Positions 49,583-62,900 of a stretch of DNA of 64,000 bases are shown here, one piece after another. Position 1 is the stretch's first letter, and every line of letters begins with the position of its first letter. The stretch is from Aquila chrysaetos chrysaetos (taxonomy: Eukaryota > Chordata > Aves > Accipitriformes > Accipitridae). The notes below the pieces were generated by a model, which was given only the letters and a program-made list of their open reading frames with translations, ran no database searches and was not told the origin of the DNA. The translations under genes were made by a program, and so were the position numbers. The DNA is taken from positions 74,998,017 through 75,062,016 of the forward strand of contig NC_044030.1 of the NCBI RefSeq assembly GCF_900496995.4. Direction: 5' to 3'.

Positions 49583-52500
49583 AGAGTTGCCACTGCATGC
49601 CACCTGATACCATACATACTGCTGTATGCTATTTATTATTGATGGTGGTCCTGTGGGAAGACACTTTGGAGCAATCGAGTTGTTACATGGTTTTTATTAA
49701 AGAAATCTACTATAGCAGCATTAAGGTTGAGAAATGCCTGCTGCAGTGTTGCTGCTAGAACCTCAAGTATAGAATCAAGGGTGCATGTGGTATGAGATCT
49801 TTAAAAGACTCAGTCACAAATGCTTTTTGTATTGATTCTTTTCAAGTGTTCCTAGTGACACTTAATTGTTGCAGTTTCAACTGTTTCTCATTGCTTGCTG
49901 TGTGGACCCATGCTTTGTTTAATGAGAACATGTTTTTTATTTTGAGAACAAACTTAGATAGTTCTTCCTGAGTTTTTCAGTGCTCATCAGTGTGACTTCC
50001 CCAGAAATGCATGTATTTTTCACAAAGCTGAAGTGGCTAAGGTGATAATATTACACTATTTTACATGTTATAACTCTGAGTACAGAGAGATTAAAATCAG
50101 ATGTGCTTACTGCTTTGAGATATTTACTATAAAGTATCAGAAAGTTCATTTCTACTTTCCCTGGGAACGTAAAATCACAAATTTTTGTATGTTCAGCTCC
50201 TGCCAGCTTCCACTGCGGGTAGATATAAAAAAAGAAAAACCCCAAAACATTGTCAGGGGTTGCTTATGAGGTTTTGTGTTAGTGATGTGCCCAACATCAA
50301 ATAAGAATGTTAGAACAGATGCAGTGGTAGAATTAAATTATCAAAGATTGCTTTAGCAGTAGGTCCTTGACTCCCTTCCAGCATGTGCTCACAGATATAA
50401 ACAAATGGTGGTCTAATCACGCAGTCTTTTTCTTTCTCTCTTTCTAAAATATGGTGAGATGCTATAAAAGCATAGAGCAGCAGAAGTGTCCAGATCAATC
50501 TGGCTTTGCCTGTTGTCCTGTAGCTGCACCACTAGACATAAGCAGGAGAATCAGACAGCAGTTACTTGTTGTTTGTATTGAGGAGAGTCAGCTTTGGGAG
50601 AGTGAAGTCAAAAATTCAGCTTTTGCCAAGCCCTTAACAGCTATGTTACTTGTTACCTATGAACTCTATATTGATCTTTAAAAAAAGTTAGTAAAATACT
50701 TGCACAGGGCTTGAGAAACTGTTGATTGTATTGGGGAAAACGAAAGTTATTACATAAACTGAAGTGGAATGTGCCACTGCTCTTTCTGTTGGCTTCATAA
50801 CTTGGCTGATGAGCCAGATTGTATTTAGAAATAACCCATAGCATAGTGCCATGGTCTAAAATCTGGAACTTAATGCCATATTAGGTATAGCTGCAATCAG
50901 TTGCAATTTTGTTGGAATGATTACACATGGGGACTGGAATTTGGAATATGAACATGTTTATTAGCACATAAATGCCATTCTGATGGTTAGCTAGCATTTA
51001 ATTGGGCAAACCACACTTAATTTTAACAGAGTGTCTAACACCCTCCTCGTATCTTGCAGCACCAGTCTGTGAAGTTGTATCACTGACTGAGCAAAGCTGA
51101 CGTAATTTGGATTAAAACTAATGCTATTCTCAGATGAAGGCTTACTATTTTGACTAATAGAGCTAGTGGAATTAAGGGGAAGAACATAGGTAGTATCGTA
51201 GAAAGTCTTTTGCATGTAACTGGCAGTGAAGACATCGTCACTATGTCTGTGTACAGTTTTACCCACACTGCTGTTTTAAAACCAGTTAAAGATTCCTAAA
51301 TAGCCAGCAAAGGTCCCATTTTTCTGCTCCAGGAGCAGCCGGAAATTCAAAGCAAACATAGCAGTATGTGAGGCACTAGGGTAATCCCAGTTTAGCTGCT
51401 GCTTGCTAACTGTAGTCTGCAATTACTGGAAATCAGGTACAGAGCATTAGCAAAGGATGAGGGAGAGGGCTCCAAAGGGATAAATAAACAAGCAGTTCTG
51501 CCTGCTGCTGCAGCTGTCTAGGAAGGGATTCTGCAGGACAATAAGGAGCTGCAAGCAAGGCTTTGGGGAAATGGTGCTGAGTTCCAGAATATCTTTTTAT
51601 AGCACTGCAGAAGCAACTACATCAGAGTAGAATGTTATATACTGTGTGGCAGATGAAAATCAGCATTATTGGCATTATACATTGGGGGAAGAATGTGCTT
51701 GTCTTTTCCACCCACATGAAATTAAGGATTGGCTGCTTTTTTTAATGGAATTGTCCTGGGCCCAATTGACAAGAACTGTACTTTTTAAATCTTGCTCTGA
51801 ACACAAGCTATGCTTGCTTTGGAAAGCAGTGGCAGAGATCTTCATGACTGAATTGTTCTTTGTCTTTGAAGAAGGACAGGCTTCACGAGGCTATTGTATT
51901 CTTGGTATCTGAGATACATCCTATTTTGTTTTCAAATAGTGTTATCTCAGACCTCTTGTTTCAGGCTTCCTGCAATCTCAAGCAAATACAAAGGTTCATG
52001 CATAGACTCTGGCTGTGTTTTCACAAGTCTTTCACATCTGTAACAGCAAAAATCTGAAAATTAATTCAGTTAAAAAACTGAATGGTCTGATGTGGTAGTG
52101 TTTCCTGACTTGACTTGCTTTACGGTGTCCTGTTCCTTACGCTTTGGGAACTGGTATAATATGTGTAGCACTCTGCTTTAAACTAGCTTTCACATCACTG
52201 TGCAATATAGAGATCCAAGAGGGAATGTATAATAAGCATCATCTATATGAATTAGTAAAAATAATATTGATTAAATGACATTGTTTCAGGGGTAATATCT
52301 TTTAGTGTTTATGGAGTATCATTTTTACAAACTGCTTTGTTATATTTTTATGTCATTATTGCTACAAATTGCTAATGATAATGAGCGCTTCAATTCAGCT
52401 GGGTTGGAATGGGATGGAAGAATTGAATCTCTTGCAGGTCTGCTTTGTGAGGTGTAGGAATAAAGGCAATGGATGGAGGTAGTATTTTCTGAGTAATTGC

Positions 52501-52617
52501 ATTCATAGCAGCAAAAAATTTACACAGAAGTGTAAGAACCATACAGTGGATCAACTGACTGGCCCAGTATTTTATTTACTGATATTGCCACTGTAACTTC
52601 AATGTTATGAAATTATC

Positions 52618-52690
52618 ATAAAAAATAAATAAATGAAAAGAATAAAATCATAAAAGCCTAGATTAAAAAAGGAAAAAAAAAAGATCAGAA
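52618..52690. repeat. A-rich low-complexity tract
   Basis: AAAAAATAAATAAATGAAAA and a further run of A's make up most of this stretch. It has no coding or transposon signature. Confidence 0.6.
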
Positions 52691-54758
52691 AGGTGCAGAA
52701 AAAAATTTTCCACAGCTGGAGAGAAATTCAGTTATATATATTAATGAGAATACTTAGGCATGTGCTTCTCAATGAAATGCTTGTTGTATTTTGCTTTTAG
52801 TGCTTTACGGTTTTAAATGTTTTATTAGTTGGACAGGTGAGGACTTACTGCAAGTGATCATAATTCAGAAATTAAAACTAGTCCATAATCTCTATCCTCT
52901 CTTTATGTGGTGATTAGAAATATCTCCATGCAGTCGAGAATATCCTCAGTACTGCTTGTTGGGTTGCAATGTTATGTACATATGATGAGTTTTATGTCAG
53001 TTAGATGAAGATGTTATGCTCCAGGTGTTGGAGATTCACACAGCAATACAGACTTAGCAGCAGTCAGTTTTTTACAACCGAGTATAGCTATTTGGTGTTC
53101 CCCAATGTGGCAGGGAGAAAACCATTAAGTGGAACACAGAACAGTCTAATGGTATCCCAGGTCAGTGTAAATGAGATTTATCTGACCAAACATGAATGTC
53201 TCATGTATAGGTGTCCACTTCTCAGCTTGTCTAGACCTTCTACAGAGCCAGTGGACACTTTCTCTGGTGCAGTTTAACTCATCCTGAGATTGATGGTTCA
53301 AACTTGCCTATTCTTCACTGATTATGAAAGGGATCCTGAGGGCACAAGCTTAGAGGTATATATTTACATTTGGTTGGATGAATGCCATGTCTGCAGTTTG
53401 GTTTTGGCCTTGAAAAATACTAAATTATGGGTGGAGCTCATTGGGTCCAATCTGCCCAGCACTGGGAAGGTAATTTATTTGTTTGTTTGCTTCAGCTTGT
53501 AAGAATAAGTTTAACATCTGGGATTCATATTTACCAGCTTTGCCAGTCACATGATGCCAGAGACAAGTCATGGGGCAGGGGGGCAGGGAGGGAGTCTAAC
53601 AGGATAAAAGCAACAGTGAAAAGTCTACCTAAAAAGTAAGTCAATGTGTGGCTCATCCCCTAATGTAGGACTAAAGTAAATGTTGGTTTACATGATTAAA
53701 GTAACAGTTTCATTGGTAGCTGTTCTGTAAGCAATTAATATGTAGCCACAAAATCCATGGATGTTTGTTGGCTCTGCTGAATAGAATCTTCTGAGTTACT
53801 TCAGAGATGCTTCTGAAGACTCTGCAGTCTCATCTTGCTGCAATAATGTGGGTGATGGCAGTAAAAGTTCCTTTCCTTTCACAACCAGTAATCTGGTTTC
53901 TCTCCTGCTTTTTAAACTTGTGCTTCTGACTTGTGTTTCAGCTTGGGAGCACTGACCCTCTGAGTCTTGTCAGGAGTCTTAGTCACTGTTCCATTCACCA
54001 CAGTCGAGTTCCCACTGATGTGAATTTTTGTACTCAACTAGATTTACATTTAACTCCCAGGAAGCATAGTTTAGACAAGAATCAGAGCATAAACAAGATT
54101 GTTATTGCTCAGTAACTGCTAAGTGTGTTTGGTCAGGATTTGAACTGGTGGCCAGCTGGAACTGGGAAATATATTTGCTTCTCCTGCTGTAGTGCTACAC
54201 ATAGTGACTATTCATGCTGCTCTTGTTTTTTTTTAATTCCCTTCTGTTTCAGGTCATTGCTAGAAGCTTGGTAATGCAGCATATGAGCAATCAATTTTAT
54301 TTAACTCTGTACTGTTATTCATTACTACACATATTGCATCCAAATGCAAGTCAGCCTGACTTGCGTAAGTCAGAATAAAAAAAGGCACTTCCAGTATTGC
54401 ATTCTGTATGTTGCCAATTAAAAGAGAATAGTGTTATTCCCTCAGACAGAGAGCAGATGCTTCTGATCACAATGGTAACAAATGATTTATCAGTGAAGAA
54501 TAGGGATGAGGAAACATGGCTAGTCAATGCCAGGAGATTACAGATATTTAATTAAACCACCCACAGGCAGATTGGCCTAGCTGTCATTGTCTGGGGAGGA
54601 AAGCTGCTCCTTCGTAGTTCAAGCAGACAAAGACAGTCCATTTCTTGAACCTTTGTGATTTGGTACTCCACACAGGTGCAAGTGACTGGGTACTGGTGCA
54701 TCAAGCTACCATGAAAGGGTTTGAAACTATTCTTTCTCCTGGCTATTGGCTGAATCCA

Positions 54759-54777
54759 GGGGGGGGGGGGGGGGGGG
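54759..54777. repeat. poly-G tract, 19 bp
   Basis: Nineteen G's in a row are followed by AGAAAAAAA. It reads as poly-G on the transcribed ADAMTS12 strand and is a potential G-quadruplex. Confidence 0.95.
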
Positions 54778-57700
54778 AGAAAAAAAATCATCATTTTCAG
54801 AGAACTTTTTCTAGCAAGCTAAAGTGTTTTTCAGTTTTGAGTCACCGTTGGATCTCAATGTGTCAAGTGTCTCTTAAGTCATGCTCTCAAACTCAGAAGC
54901 CTGGAGAAAGTTGTGCTTGTAAGGCTCGGTAGTTTCTCAAAAGATCAGAGAAAAACTGCCTGCCTAAATCCCCTGCTTATGTTACCAGTTGTGCCCCTCC
55001 ATATTCACCGGGAACTGCAGGACAGCAATGCTACATGCGACTTGGTTATTCTGTCCCACTGGCCTTGCTGAAAGACCTCAGCTCCAGCTAGTTACAAATA
55101 CAGAATAAATTAGGCAGTGCTAACAGTCAGTGTCAGTTTTGATTTTTGCTGCCTACCTCTGCTAATTCCTGTTCCTTTTACCACCCAATGTTACCTGGAA
55201 TACCTTGCTCTAGAGTCTTCCCATCTAGTTAACTGAGTTTTTAAATTAGACACCTCCTTAATCTATGGTCCTTCGGTGGGCCATGGTTTCAGTCACCCTC
55301 TGGAGATGCCCGTCTCTTTCCACAGACAAAGTTACAAAAGACAGCACAACTCAGAGTAGCTTCTGTGATGATTTAAACATGAGATCAAAGACTCTGATGA
55401 TGTTGTCAAAAGTGGTAGTGTTAATTCCAGTTAATAGTCACTGCTGTGCTGTGACACTAAGCCAGGAGATTGCAGCTTGTGGCAAGCAAAAGACCTTCCT
55501 GTCAAAACATCCTCCTGCTCTCCAGTGCTACACAATGATATGCCAACTATGGGCTTGTCTGTTCACCACAGCTTTCAATACCCTCACTGGGTTTGCTTCT
55601 GGGAACAAGCAGCAGAACTTCACATGAGGTCGAGGACTCTGTGTAGTAGCCCTTTCTGCTCCCCAGCCCTCTGTGTGGGCTTGACTGTTCCCACCCCTTC
55701 AAATGTCAGAATCTTCAGAGATGCTTTGGTGTTTCAATGGGGAAAAGACTGAGTTCTGCTAAAGCAGCTGTATCATTCATGGAAGTTCAGTTTTAGAAGG
55801 AGCAAGGTAAACATGAAGAAAGAGGAGTTTAAGGATATTTCTTGCGCCAACATGGCTTAAGCATTGGCCTTTCAGAAAGCTTCTGGCTCCTGTCCAGCTC
55901 TACTCAACTTGTTCCACCCCACAGCAATTCAGTCTGGGATCCCCCACACAGCACTGACTCCAGAAGCATTTGGGGAGTTCACCTGAGATGTAAGTATGCG
56001 CAGAATATCTGCCTGAACAGCACAGCAGAGCCTCTGCAGTGAAGTCTGTCCCACCAGAGTCCAGATCCCTCTCATCAGATCTTTGTCAGGAGGTGACCTG
56101 CCTGAACGACACCTGAGATCACCCTGATGCCTACACCCCTTCTTCTGTGAAGGCTACCACATCAGGCTGTCAGCCCTCAGAATCAGTCCTTGTCCTTCCG
56201 AAATATTTTTCTGTCGAGTGAGAATTAGCTCAGTAAGTGTTTAAGGTTGATTCTTGGGTGACAAACTCAGACGTAGAATTCTGCTGCAAAAACCTTCAAA
56301 GGTAGTTGAACAAAATCACAAACTTTGTTACTTACTTCCTGCTATAGCCTGTGGAAACACAACATGATGGCAATAGCACTGACTTTGCCCACACCTTTTC
56401 ACTTGTTTGGTCACATCCAAATGGACAACTTGGACAGCCAGTGCAGGTGGAAGGGCTGGCAGGAGGGTACTTGCATCATGAGGAATCCAGTTTTTATCAA
56501 GAAGCAGTGAAAACAGGACTCACCTGAACAGAGGAACAAAAATACTGTGGGGTTTTTTTGTAACAAGATCTTTGAACATCATAAAGTTTTCCATGGGCTT
56601 CTCCAAATGTTGTAAAACATATGATGTTGTTCTTTGATGGCGGATTACATAATGTGCCATTTACTAAATGAATGTGTTTTCCGAATTCCAGATGTTGGCA
56701 GGAGCATGCCGTGGTCTAAGTGGACAGGTTGAATTTGGTTAAAGATATGATGGAAGTTAATCCAAATGTACTTCTCATGCATTTCGCGGTTCTGCTTGCA
56801 GATTTCCGTTTCCATTTGGGCTTTCCTATTAGAAACACTCCATGGCAGCAGGGGACTGTGATGAAATTCTTATTCTTTCACTCTTTGCAGAGATGCCTGA
56901 TGTTAATTATTCAGGAAAAGATTGTATTTAAGTTGCAGCATAGCGATTCTGAAGCTTTTCTGGGAATATGAAAATACTGTGTTTGAAAATTAGTAAATAT
57001 TGCTAAATAAAACAATATAAATGAAAAAGTTTACCCCAGACCTTGTTACAGTTTGAAAGAAGACTAATACATTGCTATTCTTGGAGGACCAGAAGCGGCC
57101 TGGGTTAGTGTGTCTGTAGAAGTACAAAGAGACTAACTTCAGACAATTGTCTCCATTATGGATTGTCTTTCTGATATGCTTCTGATTCCTCTGTATTTAG
57201 TGTATGTTTAAGAGATTCTGGAGTCTGTCAGGCATTAAAAAAAAAAAATCACTTAATTGGTAGCTAGTCTTAGAGATTCATAGGAAGCATGTTTTTGTGA
57301 TGAATAGTGTCTTGGCCACCACACAAAGGGTTTGCTGGGTACCTCAAGAGATACAGCAGGGCCTGTGACATCTTGCAGCTTTGGCTGTAACATGGATGGT
57401 TTGTGTTGCTGAGACTCAGAGGGAGGTCTGTAAACACACACATGCACCCCGTTGTGGCAAGTGGGTGTATATGGTATTGTTTGTCAGATGTTTTTTCAAG
57501 CTTATCTCTGTAGGGAGCCCAAGCAGTAAAATAAATTTTAATCCTGATGGGTATTACTCATTTTTATTGTTGTTATCAAGAGTAGTAATTGACATGGTAG
57601 TAGTGCTGTGTGTCTGAGTCACAGCCATTGTGCTAGGTTCTGCATAAACATCACCAAAAATTTATTCATTACTGTGAGTGTAGAACAAAAGGCAGCAGGA

Positions 57701-59124
57701 TGAGTGCAGGCTGGAAGGGGATGTTTTCCTGTGGGAGATGGTACATTTGACATATATTTTGGTGTTCTACCTTTTCCCTTCAACAAGGGGAATGGAGTTT
57801 TCTGTTTGAACCCTCTGATTCTGAGGGTTTTTTCAGCCCTTCAGTTCTGAAACCCAGCTGGCAAATCCCAGCAATTCTGTGAGTAGTCCTAAAACGTGCC
57901 GATGGTGTGTGTCACCAGCAAAGCAGCATTTGCCACTGAGTGTTAGTGTCAGCAGGCCAGAATCTGCCTTCGTTGGCTGTCAGTCCCACAGATAATTCAG
58001 AGTTGTGGCTTATGCTGCATTGTCCAAAAATCCTTGTGGATGCCTTATATGTGAAGGATCCATGGCAGATGATCAATAAAATGAGCTCATGTGGTCTGAA
58101 CTTCTCCCTCTCACTGTCTCTCTCTTTCTCATATACAGGCATACATGCTTACAGCAAGCTGGATTATGGTATTTCTAAAGGATTTATGGCTGTAGAAGAA
58201 AATTATTTACCTGCAGCTTGAAAAAGGCTAACATATGTATATATATTTTTAAACAAATGTCCCATTTGGAGGACAGCAAATTTAATTAAACTGACTTATT
58301 TTTGTTTATGCATTGCCAATAGAATGAGATAAAGGTCAGCTGGTTTGTTGCAAGTCAAGGATTAATTAAAAATTCCTGTGCTAAGTGTTCTCTTCCCAGT
58401 TCTAGTCTAGCTGTAGTGCACAATTGCTCAAACCTTCTTCTCTGTAATTGCAGGGATCCAGCTGAGCTCTTTGTTGTAATTCTTGTGTTTCATGTGTGCT
58501 TGATTTTATTCTGTGTGTGTGTGTAACCGCATCCTTTGCTTATCCTTCATTTGCTTGCTTTCTGCAATTTACACTGCTGTGGCTGAGAGCTGGATGTGAT
58601 TTCAAATGCTGGAGCTGGAGCTAGTCTTTAATTTCTGCAGCTGTGTTACAGTCTTCCTGAATTAGCAGAATTATTGTTTAAGGACAGCAGACAAGCAAAT
58701 CCCAAAAGCTTCCCTGGAGCCTCACAAAATAATAGCTGAGACTTGAAATATGGAAAAAAATCTGTTGAAAAGACTGTCTGAAACCTAAGGAGACTGAAGA
58801 TAAAAACAGAGCTTGTACAGTAACTGTGCATGCCTCTTAGCTTCTTAGTGAAAGGTAATCAAAGGCTGTGCCAAATTAATCAAATCAGACTATGTGGGGA
58901 AACTAAACACAGGGGTTTGGACAGTTTGGGCAGTAACTTCATAGGGAAGCCTAGAGCCTAAGGAGGAGGGTAGCTGAATGCTGGGCAGTCACAGTTGAAG
59001 GGCAGCTGTTGTCTCAGCAGCACTGGGCAGACCTGTTGAAGCTGTAACAAGGCACATGCGAGTCTTGATGTTTTGAAGAAAATCGAGCAGAATCCACAGA
59101 TTTGCTGCCAAACAACCACCATTT

Positions 59125-59138
59125 GGGGGGGGGGGGGG
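59125..59138. repeat. poly-G tract, 14 bp
   Basis: Fourteen G's follow CCACCATTT in intron 2. It has the same sense-strand orientation as the tract at 54759. Confidence 0.9.
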
Positions 59139-59932
59139 CATGAGCCAGACTGTGGAAGGAAAGGAGAATGTGCATCCTGGACTAGGAGTAGGTGGTGTAG
59201 CTCTTGGAAAACAGCCAGCAGCACTGGGGAAAGAAGCCTGCTAAAAGTGATTTTTACCACCCAGTTCCACTAAACCACCTCTGTGTTTCCAGCTCAGCTC
59301 TTGCACAACCTGCCTTGAAAGTCTTCTCTTACCAAATGTGTGTCGGGCATCTGTAAGTGCCGCCATGTGTTGAGTACTGAGCATAGAGTAAGGTCAAGCA
59401 TATTTTAAAGTGTGGAAAGAAGGAATGGGAACAATGCCTGTGTTCTGCATCTAAGCCTAAAGGAGATGGCCTTTGGAATCCACACATAGTTTGTTGTGAT
59501 GTAGGCTGTCAGATCCATTCCTGCTGCAAATAATTCAATGAGGTCGAGCCAGGGGTGTATTTGGTTCAGTGTTTGTTTTCTGGTTTTCATTGTTGGAGTG
59601 AAGAAGGAAAAAGATGTAGCACTGACAAAGAAACACATCAGCTCAAGGAAATCTCGCCTGAATTGTTTTGGGGAGGAACAAAAATAGCTTTTGCTTGGCT
59701 AGTACAAAAAAGTTGTTTTTCAATTATAGCATTTCCATTACTGATGCTTCAGTGCCTCTGTCATGATCAGGCATCATCCTGTACAAAAATCCTGGTTTTG
59801 AAAATATCTCTCTCAAAAATCCAGTCTCACCTCTCAGTTGTAAAGATTTCTGCAGTACAGTTCTGGTATTTAGCTGTGCGACTCTGGCTAATAGTGATAG
59901 CAGAATGAATTGCTTATTTTATGTACTATTTC

Positions 59933-59965
59933 TGTAAGTTCACCTTTGCGAGGGGTGAACTTACA
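59933..59965. repeat. perfect 12-bp inverted repeat with 9-base loop
   Basis: TGTAAGTTCACC (59933-59944) and its exact reverse complement (59954-59965) flank TTTGCGAGG. On RNA it would form a stable short hairpin. The arms contain AGTTCA in opposite orientations, a sequence resembling nuclear-receptor half-sites. It lies in intron 2 and has no transposon context that I recognise. Confidence 0.9.
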
Positions 59966-62900
59966 CCCCTGAATTATTGATGATTCAGTCCTGGATTTCT
60001 TCCTAAATTTGTTTCTAAACAGTCCTCTGACCACACAAAAGCTTATTAGAAGTTCATGGGTCAAATATACCTCTCTTTTAAAGAACTCTTAAGTCCATTA
60101 GAGTTCTGTTAGGACTGTATATAATCTAGTCTTTATTATCTTCTATTTCTTTCCATTGTTACCTAGTTTTTGAATTTTCAGTATTCTTAGACTAGCAAGA
60201 ATAGTGCTGAGTAGGAGCTGAAGAGACTTGGTATCTTTTAGGTTTGAGTAAACTTTTACTTTTTCAGTAGAACATTTAATTCTACAGAACTAGGAGCATG
60301 TCTTCAGGGAGGTGTTTTATCTGCAGACAACATCTGTCTGATCTGTACAAAAAGTATTTTCTAATTCTTTTGCATATTTTCCTACATATCACTGTATCAC
60401 TTTTGCATAAGTATTATACATCCTAAAGAAACAAACTGCTGAATTCTTAGAAATGCTGAACATATGTGCCTTTTTTTAATTTAAATGGATTTTCATAATT
60501 CCTGAATTCCTGAAGGGTACATTATGAGAATTTCAAAACATGCCAGTTCTAAAGACAAAACTTATAACATCCCGTGAGCAAAAGAAGAGGTGACAACAGA
60601 GCTTTAACAGAAAGAAAATGAGTCCTTTTACTATAGCAAAATACTTTTCCTCACCTGCCTGCTTCCAAAGAATGTCTTACTGCAATTTTTTTTTTCAAAT
60701 AAATAGCCCAATTCTTCTCTATATTGTCTTTTTGTGTGCTACAGGATACCACATTCAAACCTAAAAGGCTGACTGCTGCTTTTAAGCAAGACAAAATGAA
60801 ATGCTTTTATTCCAAACAGTGTTGTATTTCCAAAATAGCAAAAGCAGTCTCTTCACAGTCAAAGAATTATTTTGATGGAAAGTCTAATTCTTCTGTCAGC
60901 TTCAAATAAAAACAATAGCTTTTTCAACAGACAAAACCTATTCTTTTACAGAAATATTCACAAAAGAAACAAACACATGCATATCAAAACACTTCAAAAC
61001 TGAGATCCTAAATTAGTAACTTTTGGACTGAAATCTATCCTTCTGGTCTCTGTGGGTGAGCTACAAACTAAGACATTTTCTTTGTGTAAGCAGACAAAAG
61101 TGTATCCCCAAGAACGGTTTGGAAAAGGGGCACTTTTTAAAGGAAGTGGTTCCTGTTTGCATGGAGAGTTAAGACCTATGACAGTACAAGGTCAGCCCAA
61201 AAGTCCAGCCTGCCTCATAGTCAGTCTGGGACAAGAAGGTTGAGTCCAAAGAGATAGAAAGGAGTGCACATGCCCTGCTGTGAAGTCCCAGAAGGTCATC
61301 TTGGGCTGATGGTATGGCTAAAAGAAAAATAAAAACCTGGAGTGTGAAAAGCACAATAGGAACAAGCCCCTAGGGCTGCAAAAGCAACCAAGAAGGCTAA
61401 GTACCCAACTGAGAAAGCCTCTTTTTCTACTGAAGAAGCTCCTACAAAGGGGCAGCACCTGAGCAGCAGATTGTGATTTCTGAGTTGGTGGAAGGTGTTA
61501 ATTTGCCAGACCCTTGACTTTGTTGAGTATGCTGCTGACTTTCAGAAGGAAATAATGGTCAACAGCAGATTCCTGAGGAGAGGTGTAAGAACAGGGCTGG
61601 AAAATAGGGACATTTCCTTGACATGCTGTTTCTGGGCTGTAGGTGGTATTTTTCTATTTAAAAATGTGGGACGTTCCCTACCTGGATTTATCTAGCCATT
61701 TCTGGTACCTCTCTAAAACATTTCCTATTTGCAATTTTCAGTGGCAAATGCTCCTACAGCAAATGTCTTGGGTGAAAAAATCTTTTGTTGCCTGCCAGCT
61801 TCTTTGAAGCTCCCTACCTCTTGTGCTAGGGCAGATAGCAAACTGGAGAATTTCTCTGTGCCGCTTGCTGCTTCCCCATGTTGTCTCTTTTGCAGCCTTT
61901 TCAGGTGCTCATTATACAGGGCCTTGCTCTGGACAGTGTTGAACTTGCTAATTTCCCACCAGCTTCAGGAGGACCTTAAAGTATTCAGCTCCTTAGAGAA
62001 GGTAGTTGGCATTTCAGCTAATCAAGCTCCTAGCGAGGGGGGCCTTGGTATTAGCAGAGATTTTATGCTGAGTAAACTCTGAGTAAACTAAGTTCTTGGT
62101 TTTGTACCAAATTTGATTTGGTTCTTATTGAGTATACATCCTGCCCAGTTTTGAGCTGAAACTTGACTGTGAGTAGATTGAGGAGTATTTGTTTGTCTTG
62201 CAGGCTTTTGTTCTTATTGGGGTTTTTTTGCACAACTTGAATTTCAAAGTATAGGTCATCTCTCTGCATCTCTGAGAGGGTTGTTAATTTTCTGCCTGCA
62301 AGCTGTAATGTTACACACGTGCAGGTAATTTTGATGATATATCAGTGTGTGCACTGTACCTCTCGTATCAATGGATATGGTTTTCAGTCAGAATTCAACC
62401 TTCAAGGGGGGATTTAAATCAAGTTCAGAGCTAACTTAAGTGCTTTATGCTTTTGAACTGACCTGAACCCAATGCTGAATCTGATCAGCCTTCAGCTTTG
62501 GTATGCATGGGAGCTGGGACTTGTACTAGATTTGTACAAACATTTATGGTGGTGTGCCAGATGCAGTCATAAAGTCACTTCATTCTCCTTTCTCAGGCGG
62601 ACAGAAATAACAGGGAAGGTCAAATGAGTGGCATGTGATTTTGCCTCAGGCCAGTAGAAATTCAGCGCTCCTGTTGTGATTGCCAGTTATCATTGTGCTC
62701 ATTCCCAGACTGCCATGCGCTAAGCATCAGCTGTGTACTAGAGACTACACTTTGTCCTCCAAGTTCTGGGACTCAGTTTGAACCTTGTTCTCACAGTTTA
62801 ATTTCATTTCTTCTCCCCTCTCCCTCCGCATCCCATGTCTTACTCTCAATCCTTTCTCAACACAGCCACTAGTCGTGATGCAAAGTAACCTTTTTGGTGT

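Noticed and set aside
53930..56500. Somewhat GC-richer block with several open frames (for example 55265-55627), considered as a nested gene or ERV
   Set aside because: No protein similarity, no splice-supported structure, no LTR ends and no primer-binding site could be seen.
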